From Rubripirellula sp. (GTDB lineage Bacteria; Planctomycetota; Planctomycetia; Pirellulales; Pirellulaceae), in NCBI GenBank assembly GCA_012270065.1, contig JAAXJB010000003.1:282423-346422 (forward strand): DNA of 64,000 nucleotides, in the 5' to 3' direction. The notes beneath the pieces are model-generated. The model saw only the letters and a list, made by a program, of their open reading frames with translations. It did no database searches and was not told the DNA's origin. The position numbers and the translations under genes were made by a program. Below are positions 29,001 through 38,168 of the stretch, piece by piece. The first letter of the stretch is position 1; every line of letters starts with the position of its first letter.

Positions 29001-29853
29001 TAATCGACGGTTCAATTGCCTTCGCCAGCCGATTGGCACGCTCCACAAACACGATGGCCTTCTGGTCATGGGTTGCAATATTGAGTCGTGCGGCCCGCAG
29101 GGCAAAGAACAGATTATCAGGCTGTTGCTCTGACAACTGTCCGATCGCATCCGCTGCATCCTTCAGCAAATCGGCTGGCAGTCCATCAATCGGATCCTCC
29201 AGTTGTTCGACAACTTGAATCAATGACCCGCCTAAAATGCGAATTCTTGCCGACTTGCCTTGCTCGCCGCGAATGGCAGCGGCAACCCGTTTGTAAACTT
29301 TGTTCCGTTCCAGCTTCGTGACCGTTCCAGGCAACAATGCTGCCTGGTGCAAATCGACGCGTGTAGCCAACCACATCGCAACTACTTCATCGCCGGCCGC
29401 TTTCCGAAAGTCCTCGATCGCCTGCTTAGCAGCGGAGATTGCATCGGGCACTTGGCTTCGGGCATTCTTTTTTTCCTGATCATCCAGCGATGCATTGGTT
29501 GCTTTTGCGGATAGTGCATCCACCCTCAGAACGCGATTGATGGCACGATTGAGTGCTATGGACTCATCTGATGCAGCCTCGCTGTACAATTTGCTCCAGA
29601 TGTCATCTGCCGGGACGACTTCGAGATTTTCCGTCGCTGCCAATGCGGCTCGAGTCAGATCGAGTTTCTCGCTACTGACAGGATCAACGCCATCCAACCC
29701 CGGTTCTACCCGGTTACTGCGAAGCATCCACCAACCAGCCGCCAGACAACAGACCAGACCAATGACTCCAAAAATCGGTAATATCCGGTTGCCAGAGCCG
29801 GCTGATTTTTCAGTATCCGGGCTTTTGCCACTTGTTGGTCCAAGATCACTCAT
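26005..29853 (-). CDS. Giant membrane-anchored FG-GAP/ASPIC protein
   Basis: This 1282-residue protein has a single N-terminal anchor (about residues 24-43, ILPIFGVIGLVCCLAAGWW). A helical region without clear family follows (about 50-340). An FG-GAP propeller spans about 370-760, with repeats such as DYDLDLDRDLV, DLEADGDLDLV, DLDRDLDLDVV and EFDGDGVLDLV. An ASPIC-like segment lies around 765-870 (GSVLEMRFG to AIFPNGLTQTV). A C-terminal domain of about 400 residues begins near CPYLYAWDGEKYVFQTDCLW, and I cannot assign it. It leads the three-gene cluster, with 150 bases before the cytochrome gene. Its ATG is only 42 bases from the divergent AraD1-type gene. The whole bulk should be outside the cytoplasm. 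Confidence 0.85.
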   Translation of the reverse strand: MSDLGPTSGKSPDTEKSAGSGNRILPIFGVIGLVCCLAAGWWMLRSNRVEPGLDGVDPVSSEKLDLTRAALAATENLEVVPADDIWSKLYSEAASDESIALNRAINRVLRVDALSAKATNASLDDQEKKNARSQVPDAISAAKQAIEDFRKAAGDEVVAMWLATRVDLHQAALLPGTVTKLERNKVYKRVAAAIRGEQGKSARIRILGGSLIQVVEQLEDPIDGLPADLLKDAADAIGQLSEQQPDNLFFALRAARLNIATHDQKAIVFVERANRLAKAIEPSIRRETQPIGVTPDELVAQIVTAIREDDWSEAENRMLLWFNVLNSTEIVKTDRRRASPHPLDLLSFDSLRRLSAQAVADQPLNAGTSEFKFDKQIISPGEEQQSLLSLDYDLDLDRDLVTAGDNGQLELWSNEGEGTFTKVAELQLDIAPRGIVAADLFLVDSSDPSRLRADRKTTGAGTEDYSSASRHNTFQSLLVYGEGGVRLVQIDGRSSVQDGQRLTLITGDNGLEDVQDVTVAVAGDLEADGDLDLVLATESDGIRLFANRGNRTFFEIAQSTNAFADGDAVSAMSLIDLDRDLDLDVVTVHRTSGRVGMLENLLHLQFRSRFFDEIPPVPGAGFITVEDIDGNVSWDLVIAGEGGVSIVFSQTAAANAWTVDHVETSDHSAGAAVVADMDNDSWMEVVALNEKEAAITRIGPWGFRDWQVIKSAESARECLVAEFDGDGVLDLVTLTDQGMSLLRNKTESVGHYVDVRFKGIDDNASGRVNHYAIGSVLEMRFGPHYRARIVRSPSTHFGLDGFDAASSVRAIFPNGLTQTVRDPEVDSLVEEEQTLKGSCPYLYAWDGEKYVFQTDCLWAAPLGLQVARGIVAKDRPWEYLKINGDNIRPRGNRYDFRITEELWEVAYFDKIALQVVDHPADVDVWTNEKVGPDQIATPTIFAFSSKDRQPLVKAQDTFGRDVTSKLSKVDRDFVKGFERRYRQGLCEPHWIDLDFGTALTGLGDLSGRQKIYLVLTGWILPTDTSLNIQIDQNPTLGPLEFPSVWVPDSDSDSGWKQAIEYMGFPGGKTKTIVVDVTDVMNSDDPRFRIRTSAQIYWDCAEVAVQEEEANFHVEEVELLTAEVAFHGYSQGLRSDSSQPETYDYQQSRLDPKWPPLSGQLTRFGDCLELLREWDDQMVVMSSGDEIRLQFSKPKMDLPEGWKRDFIFHSIGWDKDADLNTLTGQSTLPLPYRMMSRYPPPTQDSEKSRILRELNAPHLGRQQSFRSFWSRSDASKTQSFENP

Positions 29854-29860
29854 GAATGCT

Positions 29861-29870
29861 CCCCATGGGG
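29861..29870. promoter_or_regulatory. Palindrome in a 42-base divergent intergenic region
   Basis: A perfect 10-bp palindrome, CCCCATGGGG, is followed by CG and seven T residues. It sits between the start codons of the giant FG-GAP gene (minus) and the AraD1-type gene (plus), which are only 42 bases apart. It could be an operator acting on both, or chance. If it folds on the plus strand it also resembles a very small attenuator. Confidence 0.3.
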
Positions 29871-29895
29871 CGTTTTTTTCGATATCCTTTGCATC

Positions 29896-30750
29896 ATGAA
29901 CGTAACAAAATTTTTAGATCAGGCCGACTCGGTACGCGTCGGAATTGTGGAAAGTCAGCAATTGTTTCCCTTGCAGCTTGGGGAAGCTTACCCGTCGCTC
30001 GCTTCGCTTCTGGCAACGGAAAATCCAATCGCCACGATCAGCAGCCTGACAACAGACACTCCCATTCCGGTTGACGAGTCAGTGCGTTGGCTTCCCCCCA
30101 TTGATAATCAGGAAGTTTGGGCTGCCGGGGTGACCTACAAACGCAGTCAAACCGCGAGGATGGAAGAATCGGAGGCCGCCGCATCGTGCTACGACCGCGT
30201 TTACGAAGCGGATCGACCAGAACTTTTCTTCAAGGCCACACCGCATCGGGTCAGCGGTCATAAGCAGCCGCTAAGAATCCGTAAAGATGCGACATGGAAC
30301 GTGCCCGAACCGGAAATCACTTTGGTCCTCAGCCCTCAGTTACGCATCGTAGGACTCACGATCGGCAACGACATGAGCTCCCGCGATATCGAGGGTGAAA
30401 ACCCGCTTTATCTTCCGCAAGCAAAATGCTACGACCAATGCGCAGGTCTCGGCCCATGGATCACTCTGCACGAGAACTTACCGGCCATGGACGAACTGCT
30501 CGTGGATCTGAAAATTCACCGGAAAGGTGAAGTCGTTTTTGATCAGCAGACTTCCGGAGCAGAAATGGCAAGGTCCTTTGATGACCTGGTCGGCTGGCTA
30601 GGACGTGACAACACGATGCCATCAGGAGCTTTCCTGATGACAGGTACAGGCATTGTGCCAAGCAGTGATTTCACATTGCAGCCCGATGATGTCGTCCACA
30701 TCTCGATTGCCGGCATTGGCACCTTGTCCAATCCCATTGTTCAGGCCTGA
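29896..30750 (+). CDS. Fumarylacetoacetate hydrolase family dehydratase, AraD1/KdaD type
   Basis: This 284-residue protein belongs to the FAH superfamily. It carries GVTYKRSQTARMEE in the lid region, metal-binding acidic residues around EPEITLVL, and GNDMSSRDIEGENPLYLPQA, which is typical of the AraD1/2-keto-3-deoxy-pentonate dehydratase branch. That branch removes water from 2-keto-3-deoxy-arabinonate (or -xylonate) to give 2,5-dioxopentanoate. The next gene, 77 bases downstream on the same strand, encodes the dehydrogenase that uses exactly this product, which supports the assignment. Other FAH hydrolases of keto acids cannot be excluded. The product is cytosolic. Confidence 0.8.
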   Translation: MNVTKFLDQADSVRVGIVESQQLFPLQLGEAYPSLASLLATENPIATISSLTTDTPIPVDESVRWLPPIDNQEVWAAGVTYKRSQTARMEESEAAASCYDRVYEADRPELFFKATPHRVSGHKQPLRIRKDATWNVPEPEITLVLSPQLRIVGLTIGNDMSSRDIEGENPLYLPQAKCYDQCAGLGPWITLHENLPAMDELLVDLKIHRKGEVVFDQQTSGAEMARSFDDLVGWLGRDNTMPSGAFLMTGTGIVPSSDFTLQPDDVVHISIAGIGTLSNPIVQA

Positions 30751-30827
30751 ACTTCCGGGCAAAACACACGCAAATTAACACCGGCATCACCACACCTCTG
30801 TATTTACGGACCGCAAGGAAACTCTTC

Positions 30828-32423
30828 ATGTCGACCGCCGAAAAAGCCGTTCGCCCCGTCCTGATCGATGGAGAATGGCGACAAGCCCAACACGAACACA
30901 CTTTCAAAGCAACGGACCCAAACAAAAACGAGCTCCTGCCTGTTGAATTCCCCGTCAGCAGATGGGAGGACTGCGACGCCGCGCTGGCAGCCGCTACGGA
31001 TGCAGCCCGCGAACTTCGACAATTACCGAAAGAAAAGATTGCGGCGTTTCTGGAATGCTACGCTGACCGAATCGATGCTGCCAAAGACTCCCTGGTGGCC
31101 GCGGCCTTTGCCGAAACCGGTCTGGCAAAGAATCCACGCTTGGCAGATGTAGAACTTCCACGGACCAGTAATCAACTTCGTGCAGCAGCTGATGCGTGCC
31201 GCACGGGCAACTGGGCAATGGCAACCATCGATACCAAAACAGGCATCCGATCCTGCTATGAATCTCTGGGGCCGGTTTGCGTCTTTGGACCGAACAATTT
31301 CCCTTTTGCTTTTGGAAGCATTTCCGGCGGGGATTTTGCCGCAGCCATTGCCGCAGGTAATCCAGTCATCGGGAAAGCGAACAGCTCTCATCCGGAAACG
31401 ACCTATCTTTTTGCCAAAGAAGCTCTCGAAGCATTGAAGGAATCAGGGCTTCCCAAGGCGACGGTACAACTGATCTATCGTACCAACCATGCCGATGGGG
31501 AGCGAATGGTCGCTGATCCCCGAAATGGTGCAACCGGATACACGGGAAGTCGAAATGCTGGCCTGCAACTCAAAACGGCCGCGGATCGTGCAGGAAAACC
31601 AATCTATCTGGAACTTTCCAGTGTGAATCCGGTTGTCATCACGCCCAAGGCCCTCGAAGAACGGATGGAGCAGATCGTGACAGAATTCACTGGCAGTGTC
31701 TTGATGGGCACCGGTCAGTTCTGCACTAACCCAGGCTTGGTAATGCTTCAGAAATCGGATGTTTCAGACGCTTTCATCAAAACCGTTTCGGAGAAATTCG
31801 AGACCACGGCATCGGGAACTCTTCTGTCTCCCGCAGTGGCAAAGAGCCTTGCTTCGAGTGTAGAAAAACTCTGTGATTTTGGAGCCAACCTGATCACAGG
31901 AGGGGGTGAGCCAGAGCCTGACCGCTGTGCCTATGCCAACACATTGCTTGTGACAAGTGCCGAATCGTTCCTCAAGAACCCAGAAGGTTTTCAGACCGAG
32001 GCGTTCGGCAACGCCGCTCTGATCGTCATCGGTGACGACATTGCTGAACTTTGTGCAGCCATCCGTCAATTGGAGGGTAACCTGACCGGATGCATCTACA
32101 GTGCTACTGATGGCAGTGACGATCAAGCGTGCCAAGCACTGTCTGACGAACTGACTCCAAAAGTCGGGCGTCTTCTTAATGACAAGATGCCTACTGGCGT
32201 TGCCGTCAGTCCAGCCATGAATCATGGCGGTCCCTACCCGGCCACAGGTCACCCGGGCTTCACTGCTGTTGGCGTCCCGGCGTCACTTCTTCGATTTGGC
32301 AAACTTACCAGCTTTGACAACATCCGACCCCATCGACTGCCAGACCTGTTGGGAGACAAGAATCCAACGGGCAACACATGGCGAATGATTGACGGCACTT
32401 GGACATGCGAAGATGTCAGCTGA
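30828..32423 (+). CDS. 2,5-dioxopentanoate (2-oxoglutarate semialdehyde) dehydrogenase
   Basis: This 531-residue aldehyde dehydrogenase oxidises 2,5-dioxopentanoate to 2-oxoglutarate with NAD(P). FGPNNFPFAFGSISGGDFAA marks the cofactor pocket, YTGSRNAG the glycine turn, ELSSVNPVVI holds the catalytic Glu, and GTGQFCTNPGL the catalytic Cys. SSVNP in place of the usual GGKNP and the long FP-rich N-terminal domain are features of this subfamily. With the preceding dehydratase it completes a non-phosphorylating pentose or hexuronate route that feeds the citric acid cycle. The upstream enzymes (sugar dehydrogenase, lactonase, acid dehydratase) are not in the window. The start is ATG 30828. Confidence 0.88.
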   Translation: MSTAEKAVRPVLIDGEWRQAQHEHTFKATDPNKNELLPVEFPVSRWEDCDAALAAATDAARELRQLPKEKIAAFLECYADRIDAAKDSLVAAAFAETGLAKNPRLADVELPRTSNQLRAAADACRTGNWAMATIDTKTGIRSCYESLGPVCVFGPNNFPFAFGSISGGDFAAAIAAGNPVIGKANSSHPETTYLFAKEALEALKESGLPKATVQLIYRTNHADGERMVADPRNGATGYTGSRNAGLQLKTAADRAGKPIYLELSSVNPVVITPKALEERMEQIVTEFTGSVLMGTGQFCTNPGLVMLQKSDVSDAFIKTVSEKFETTASGTLLSPAVAKSLASSVEKLCDFGANLITGGGEPEPDRCAYANTLLVTSAESFLKNPEGFQTEAFGNAALIVIGDDIAELCAAIRQLEGNLTGCIYSATDGSDDQACQALSDELTPKVGRLLNDKMPTGVAVSPAMNHGGPYPATGHPGFTAVGVPASLLRFGKLTSFDNIRPHRLPDLLGDKNPTGNTWRMIDGTWTCEDVS

Positions 32424-32461
32424 ATAATCACCACGCCAGATGACGCACCGCTCCAACCAGA

Positions 32462-33409
32462 TCAACGAAAGGCGGCGGTTGTATCAATACAGGTGTCCGC
32501 AGCAGGAAGTTTGCTCCAATCGAAAACATCAATCACTGATTCAATCGATTGGACCACCGTCTGATCATCGACCAGCCCCGCTGATCTGGCAGCCCATGTG
32601 ATGATTCTGGCAGGCGAAACACCCTGTTCACGGTAGAAACTCAGGCGTGTGTCTCCGTGTCGCTTGGCAAGTCGCCTGCCATCGGTGCCACAAACCAGTG
32701 GCACATGCGCAAATCGTGGAATGCTCAATCCAAGTGCTTCATAAAGCTCGATCTGACGAAAAGTGCTGGCAATCAGATCATTACCACGCACAACTTCGGT
32801 GACCCCCATTGCTGCATCGTCGACAACGACCGCCAGTTGGTACGAGGGCTCGCCATTTTTCTGGGTAACTGGAAACGCGCCCAGTGCCTGTGCCGGAACA
32901 CACTCGCGGTAACCCAACACCAGATCCTCAAAAACGCGTGCGTGGTCACCAGCTCGAAATCGCCAGCAATAGGTTCCCTCAGCGGGTAACGCATCACCGC
33001 GTTTCCAACCGGCGCAAGTTCCGGGATAAACCGCCGGCTCATGATCAAAATGCGGAGCCGAACCAGCCGCCTGAATATCTTTGCGCGTACAGGTACACGG
33101 AAATACCTGATTCTTCTGGATCAACGACTGCAGCGCCGATTGATACAGATGCATCCGTTGTGATTGCACATAGGGTTCATTGGGTCCACCTCGATCTGGC
33201 CCCTCTTCCCAATCCACCCCCAACCAACGCAAGTCATCGATGGCCTGTTGTGAGGCCCATGGTTTGACGCGAGGCGAGTCGACATCCTCGATGCGCAACA
33301 CCAACTTTGCGTTTGCCTTTCTGGCTGACCAGTACGCAAGCAAATAGGTTCTGGCATTGCCCAGATGCTGTGCCCCGGTTGGGGATGGTGCGAAACGACC
33401 CGCACTCAT
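32462..33409 (-). CDS. gluQ: Glutamyl-Q tRNA(Asp) synthetase
   Basis: This 315-residue paralogue of the glutamyl-tRNA synthetase catalytic domain transfers glutamate to queuosine at the wobble position of tRNA(Asp). RFAPSPTGAQHLGNART at the start contains the HIGH-like motif, CTCTRKDI with a later YPGTC forms the zinc site, and LAKRHGD stands for KMSKS. The anticodon-binding domain is absent, as expected. The ATG at 33409 is chosen because AGGA stands about 10 bases before it and family members begin at this motif; an upstream start at 33505 would add 32 unrelated residues. It follows asnS on the same strand after 146 bases. Confidence 0.93.
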   Translation of the reverse strand: MSAGRFAPSPTGAQHLGNARTYLLAYWSARKANAKLVLRIEDVDSPRVKPWASQQAIDDLRWLGVDWEEGPDRGGPNEPYVQSQRMHLYQSALQSLIQKNQVFPCTCTRKDIQAAGSAPHFDHEPAVYPGTCAGWKRGDALPAEGTYCWRFRAGDHARVFEDLVLGYRECVPAQALGAFPVTQKNGEPSYQLAVVVDDAAMGVTEVVRGNDLIASTFRQIELYEALGLSIPRFAHVPLVCGTDGRRLAKRHGDTRLSFYREQGVSPARIITWAARSAGLVDDQTVVQSIESVIDVFDWSKLPAADTCIDTTAAFR

Positions 33410-33555
33410 GCGACTTCCTGTTGTAACATTCCAGACAAACCGGTCTTTCAGCTCTTCGCTTGTGGGTTCACTCGCGTCAAAGAATAACCGCCGCGCTTCC
33501 GTCATTCATTGCACAATCCTGATTATATCTCACACAATCGCTGTGCAGCCAACAA

Positions 33556-34950
33556 CTAGAAGTCAGCATTACCGGGTGTCCTTGGAAAAGGAATGACATC
33601 ACGTATGTTCCCCATTCCACTGACATACTGAACAACCCTCTCCAGCCCCAAACCAAAGCCGGCATGAGGAACGGTTCCAAACCGTCTCAAATCGACGTAC
33701 CACTCATACTCGCTTTGATCGAGTTCTGCCTCCGACATCCTGGCTTGCAAGACATCAAGTCTTTCTTCACGCTGGCTTCCACCGATGATTTCCCCGACCC
33801 CTGGCACCAAAACGTCCATTGCAGCAACCGTTTTCCCATCATCACTGACCCGCATGTAAAACGGTTTGATGGAGGAAGGGTAATCGGTAAGTATCAGAGG
33901 GCCGTCTACATGTTTCTCTGTCAAATACCGTTCATGCTCTGCCTGCAAATCACTTCCCCAAGCGATCGGGTACTCGAATTTTTCACTGCACGAAGTCAAA
34001 ACATCAACAGCTTCGGTGTAGGTCATATGTGAAAATGGCTTTTCCACGACTGACTGCAATTGGGAAATTTTTCCTTTCTCGATCCGCTGATCAAAAAACT
34101 GCATGTCTTCTTCACATGCATTCAGGCAATCATTGAAAACACGTTTCAGAAAGTCCTCGGCCAATTTCATATTGTCGGACAAATCAAAGAACGCCGCCTC
34201 AGGTTCAACCATCCAGAACTCAGCCAGGTGTCGACTGGTGTTGCTGTTCTCTGCTCGGAACGTTGGCCCGAAAGTATAAACTCGCCCCAACGCACATGCG
34301 TAAGTTTCCGCCTCGAGTTGACCACTGACTGTCAGAAAAGTCGGTTTGTCAAAAAAGTCGTAAGAGTAGTTCACTGGCCCGCCACTCTTGGCAAGCATTT
34401 CGAGATCCAAAGAAGTGACCCGGAACATCTCCCCCGCACCCTCACAATCGCTGGCTGTAATGATGGGCGTATTGGTATAGAAAAAGCCATTCTCGTGAAA
34501 GAACTGGTGGATTGATTGGCTGATCTGGTTACGAACCCGCGTCACCGCCCCAAATGTGTTGGTTCTTGGTCGCAGGTGCGCCCATTCCCTCAACTTCTCA
34601 AATGAGTGCCGTTTCTTCTGAAGTGGATACTGTTCCGGGTCAGCCCAACCGACAACACGCACAGCAGTCGCGTGCATTTCGGTCGCTTGTCCTTTCGCAG
34701 GAGACTCCACCAACTCACCATCAATGACCACACTGCAACCAGCAGTCAGACGTTGGATATCCTCAGCGTAATTCTCGAGTCCTGCTGGCGCGACCACCTG
34801 CAAATTCCCAAAGCAACTGCCATCATTGATTTCCAAAAAGCTGAAGCCACCCTTGCTGTCACGACGCGTTCTCACCCAACCACGGACTTCGCGATCAGGT
34901 CCGACGGATTCCAGTTTTCGAGCATCACTGATTGAAATCCACTGGCTCAT
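33556..34950 (-). CDS. asnS: Asparaginyl-tRNA synthetase
   Basis: This 464-residue class IIb synthetase charges tRNA(Asn). The OB-fold anticodon domain covers residues about 15-100 ([20 protein letters not shown]). Motif 2 lies around [20 protein letters not shown], and motif 3 is [16 protein letters not shown] near the end, followed by [14 protein letters not shown]. The ATG at 34950 begins two bases after the stop of the Nramp-like gene, so the two genes are in one unit. Upstream in-frame starts would fall inside that gene and are not needed. Having AsnRS suggests direct charging of Asn-tRNA. Confidence 0.95.
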   Translation of the reverse strand: MSQWISISDARKLESVGPDREVRGWVRTRRDSKGGFSFLEINDGSCFGNLQVVAPAGLENYAEDIQRLTAGCSVVIDGELVESPAKGQATEMHATAVRVVGWADPEQYPLQKKRHSFEKLREWAHLRPRTNTFGAVTRVRNQISQSIHQFFHENGFFYTNTPIITASDCEGAGEMFRVTSLDLEMLAKSGGPVNYSYDFFDKPTFLTVSGQLEAETYACALGRVYTFGPTFRAENSNTSRHLAEFWMVEPEAAFFDLSDNMKLAEDFLKRVFNDCLNACEEDMQFFDQRIEKGKISQLQSVVEKPFSHMTYTEAVDVLTSCSEKFEYPIAWGSDLQAEHERYLTEKHVDGPLILTDYPSSIKPFYMRVSDDGKTVAAMDVLVPGVGEIIGGSQREERLDVLQARMSEAELDQSEYEWYVDLRRFGTVPHAGFGLGLERVVQYVSGMGNIRDVIPFPRTPGNADF

Positions 34951-34952
34951 AA

Positions 34953-36629
34953 CTAGGCAGCCTTTGATTGTTTTTGCAGAAATGAAACAAATCCAATGAT
35001 CAACAGAACGGCCAAGGCCCCCAACGCGACCAGACCGATTGGGAAGCCGAACATTTTCTTGGCGTAAAGTCCCCATGCGGATGCGAATCCAGAAACTGCC
35101 GTTGCCAAAATCATCAGTGAATTCCAAATGATACGATTCCTGCCAGTCGGCATGGCATCACCAAGTACACTCTTTGAATTCATCAGCAAAAGGAATGAAA
35201 CGTAGGCGATCGGCAGCATGGCTCCGCCAATGACCGATGTCGGCACGGCCAACGCGGGTGCAGCTGCACCCCATACAAATGGCCCAAAAACACCCACTGC
35301 CGGAATGAAACTCCCAATCCGGTGCATTTTACCTTCGGCTGGCACATCCAGCAGCTCACAGAAAGCAAATCCATTGATCAGCATCAGAATGATGATTGTG
35401 GACACGGCCATGCCCAACACACCGACCCCAAAAACAGTTTGAGCAACGGTATCCCCAACAAGCGGCTCAAGTGTCGCTGCCAACGCATTGTTGTTGCGTT
35501 TGACCAACATCGCAGCGACCTGCTTATCAGCCTCGGGTAGTGCCTCACGGGCCACAGGCAGTTCATCTTCGGTGATTTCCGGCTTGTCAAACTTGACCCT
35601 TGCATCCAGATAATCATAGTAGGCTTCCACTTCTTTGGCAGACGTGTCGCCTTGCTGCACCTTCTGCAACACATCTTCAGTATTGCCATGGAACTGGCTG
35701 GAAGCTGCGATTACCACACAGCCGGTTGCCAGAACAAAAGGCACAATCAGACCAATCGAAAGGTCAAAAATTGCCAGACCACGCTGACGAACGCCCCATC
35801 CCTTACGCAGCATCGAGTATGGCAGGAGAAAAGTCATGTTGATGCCCACTGCCGTCGCAAACGCAGCGATGATGACGTCTTTTTGCGTACCGGCGACCTT
35901 ATCGGTCCACCAACCAGCTGCACCTCCCGTCTGTTCAATTTGTTCAGCAAGAACTGGGACAGGTTCGAAAAGATAACTCAGGTTTGGCACAAATCCGGCA
36001 AAGATCTGTCCCCAGTCGATTGCCCCCTTGAGACTGAGTGCAAGAACAACACCAAAGAATGACAGCACAACGATGCCCACCATTCCCTTCAAAATCAGTT
36101 CAAATAACTTGATACCCCAGCTGCCAGAGTTGTAAAACCAGACCACCACAGAAGCGACAAACAGAATGGCAACTGCCACAATCACCTTGCCATAACCATC
36201 AGGAGCACCGAGAGAAGGAACCAGATTCTGCTGAACCGCCGCAGTGCCCAAGGCAAATTGGGGGAGACACCAAACAATGTTGGCCATGATGGTTGCAATC
36301 AGCCACCCCCATGCAAGCACCGGACTGATCCTCGTCTTGATGGTATGGAAAGGCCGCTCACCGGTCGAAAGCGTGACATAGCTGATTGCACTGAGCATCA
36401 CGACACCAAGAATCATCGCGACGGGCTGCAGCCACATCATCTCGGTCCCCATCAGTACCCCCAGGTACAGGGCTCCGGCGAGCGAACCGCCTCCCAATGT
36501 GATCGCGCCCTGCAACCATCCGGGACCAGACAGCCGCGTGTAAATCAACGCCTTGCCGAGTGGACCAGCAGAATGGGCTTGATCCAGTAATCCGTCTTCA
36601 CGAGAAGCGGCAGCTTGTTCATCGTTCAT
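34953..36629 (-). CDS. Nramp-family transporter with a divergent metal site
   Basis: This 558-residue protein has about eleven membrane helices and the Nramp fold. The usual TM1 motif DPGN is replaced by GGGS (in [16 protein letters not shown]). The TM6 motif around MPH is replaced by [12 protein letters not shown], so most canonical manganese/iron ligands are absent apart from a Met. A polar insertion near residues 340-410 separates later helices. The substrate may be another ion (Nramp-related magnesium transporters also lack DPGN) or something unrelated. It is directly upstream of asnS. The ATG at 36629 gives a short cytoplasmic leader. The 265 bases upstream, to the end of trxB, contain nothing else I can identify. 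Confidence 0.8.
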   Translation of the reverse strand: MNDEQAAASREDGLLDQAHSAGPLGKALIYTRLSGPGWLQGAITLGGGSLAGALYLGVLMGTEMMWLQPVAMILGVVMLSAISYVTLSTGERPFHTIKTRISPVLAWGWLIATIMANIVWCLPQFALGTAAVQQNLVPSLGAPDGYGKVIVAVAILFVASVVVWFYNSGSWGIKLFELILKGMVGIVVLSFFGVVLALSLKGAIDWGQIFAGFVPNLSYLFEPVPVLAEQIEQTGGAAGWWTDKVAGTQKDVIIAAFATAVGINMTFLLPYSMLRKGWGVRQRGLAIFDLSIGLIVPFVLATGCVVIAASSQFHGNTEDVLQKVQQGDTSAKEVEAYYDYLDARVKFDKPEITEDELPVAREALPEADKQVAAMLVKRNNNALAATLEPLVGDTVAQTVFGVGVLGMAVSTIIILMLINGFAFCELLDVPAEGKMHRIGSFIPAVGVFGPFVWGAAAPALAVPTSVIGGAMLPIAYVSFLLLMNSKSVLGDAMPTGRNRIIWNSLMILATAVSGFASAWGLYAKKMFGFPIGLVALGALAVLLIIGFVSFLQKQSKAA

Positions 36630-36894
36630 GATTAAACCATCGGGACGAAGGGAAGGACGGGAAGAGAAAAACGGGGTAGGGCAGGGCAGAGGATTGACAG
36701 GACGTGGAATCAAATTCACTCGGGAAGATGATAACGCATCATGTCTCGAGTCGTGCTACTCAAAGCCAATCCATTTCATCAATCCGGCGGTATTCGGGCG
36801 GCAAACGAGAGTTCAACAACCATCTGAATCCAGTTAATCCCGTGACAAGTGACACAGGATGCGGCCCGGACTGCCAGTTGCCAGCAAGCAAACG

Positions 36895-37962
36895 TCACTC
36901 ACGTTCTGCCAGATACCTTTCAGCATCCAACGCTGCCATGCATCCGGTGCCCGCAGACGTGATTGCCTGCCGATAGTAGTCATCGGCAACATCACCGGCG
37001 GCAAAGACACCCTCAACGCTGGTGTTGGTTCGGAAAGGCTGGGACCACTGAATGTAACCTTTCTCATTCATGGCCACTGCGTTGTTGAGAAAGGAAGTAT
37101 TGGGTGTGTGACCAATGGCAACGAACATGCCGCCAACTTCAAGATCACGCGAGGAATCATCGACCGTGCTATCGACTCGCAAGCCTGTTACCAGCTTTCC
37201 GTCACCTCGCACTTCACCAACAGCACTGTTCCACAAAACGGAAATATTCGGGTGATTCAACGCACGTTCCTGCATGACCTTGGATGCCCGCATCTGATCG
37301 CGGCGAACAATCATGTAAATCGTGTCAGCATTTGCAAGATTGGCGAGGTAGGTTGCTTCCTCCACCGCAGAGTCACCACCGCCTACCACGGCAAGGGGCT
37401 TGCTCCGGTAAATCGGCAGGGCACCATCGCAAACGGCACAGGCACTGACCCCTTTGTTCTTGTACTCTTCTTCCGACGGCAGTCCCAGGTAGTTCGCTCG
37501 AGCCCCAGTGGCAATGATCACCGTGTGAGCTTGCACAGCATCACCCGAAGCCGGTTTCAGGGTATGGACTTCACCGGAGAAATCGACACTTTCAATATCA
37601 TCACTGATAACTTTGGTGCCGAAATTCAAAGCTTGCTGCTTCATGAGCTCCATCAGCTCCGTGCCCTGAACTGCGTAATGTGGCTGCCCATCTCGCTCAT
37701 GACCAGCAGGCGCGGGCGGCAGGTTGTAGTGGCGGTCTTTGTCCACCGCTGATTCCACAAAAGCGCGAATGTTTCCAGCGGGGAAGCCGGCGAAATTCTC
37801 CACCTCGGTCGTGAAAGCCAACTGCCCCAGCGGAATCATTTCCGGTTTATGCGTTCCCTCATAGAGAATTGGCTGCAGATTGGCTCTCGCTGCATAAATG
37901 GCGGCTGACCAGCCGGCAGGGCCACTGCCGATAATTATCGTTTTCGCAATACTGTCCGACAC
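36895..37962 (-). CDS. trxB: Thioredoxin reductase
   Basis: This 355-residue FAD/NADPH enzyme reduces thioredoxin. The FAD loop is [18 protein letters not shown] at residues about 10-27, the redox pair is Cys175/Cys178 in ACAVCDG, the NADPH loop is [12 protein letters not shown], and the FAD closing motif is [15 protein letters not shown]. Compared with the roughly 320-residue bacterial norm it has an insertion at about residues 64-97 (rich in Pro and charged residues), just after ENFAGFP. Translation starts at GTG 37962. It is divergent from cstA. A good -10 hexamer stands 77 bases upstream. Confidence 0.95.
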   Translation of the reverse strand: MSDSIAKTIIIGSGPAGWSAAIYAARANLQPILYEGTHKPEMIPLGQLAFTTEVENFAGFPAGNIRAFVESAVDKDRHYNLPPAPAGHERDGQPHYAVQGTELMELMKQQALNFGTKVISDDIESVDFSGEVHTLKPASGDAVQAHTVIIATGARANYLGLPSEEEYKNKGVSACAVCDGALPIYRSKPLAVVGGGDSAVEEATYLANLANADTIYMIVRRDQMRASKVMQERALNHPNISVLWNSAVGEVRGDGKLVTGLRVDSTVDDSSRDLEVGGMFVAIGHTPNTSFLNNAVAMNEKGYIQWSQPFRTNTSVEGVFAAGDVADDYYRQAITSAGTGCMAALDAERYLAERE

Positions 37963-38038
37963 TTTCGCCGTACTCCGTGCAAGGATGGTCTAGGAATGAA
38001 TCCGCAGGACAACCGCATCTGTCACCTGCAATCGCGTT

Positions 38039-38067
38039 AGTATAAGGTTCGCTGACACTTGCACCAC
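38039..38067 (-). promoter_or_regulatory. Candidate promoter for trxB
   Basis: On the minus strand TATACT (38039-38044) is a near-perfect -10 hexamer. At 17 bases upstream the -35 position reads GTGGTG, a poor match. It lies 77 bases before the trxB GTG, in the 206-base divergent region shared with cstA. Confidence 0.3.
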
Positions 38068-38168
38068 CGGCGGCGATATGACGAAAATCAGCCGACACCC
38101 GGATTTTTGCGTCAGCAAGAGACTTAACAATCCGCCCCACACCACACAAGCGTCCAGGAAACCCCAGA

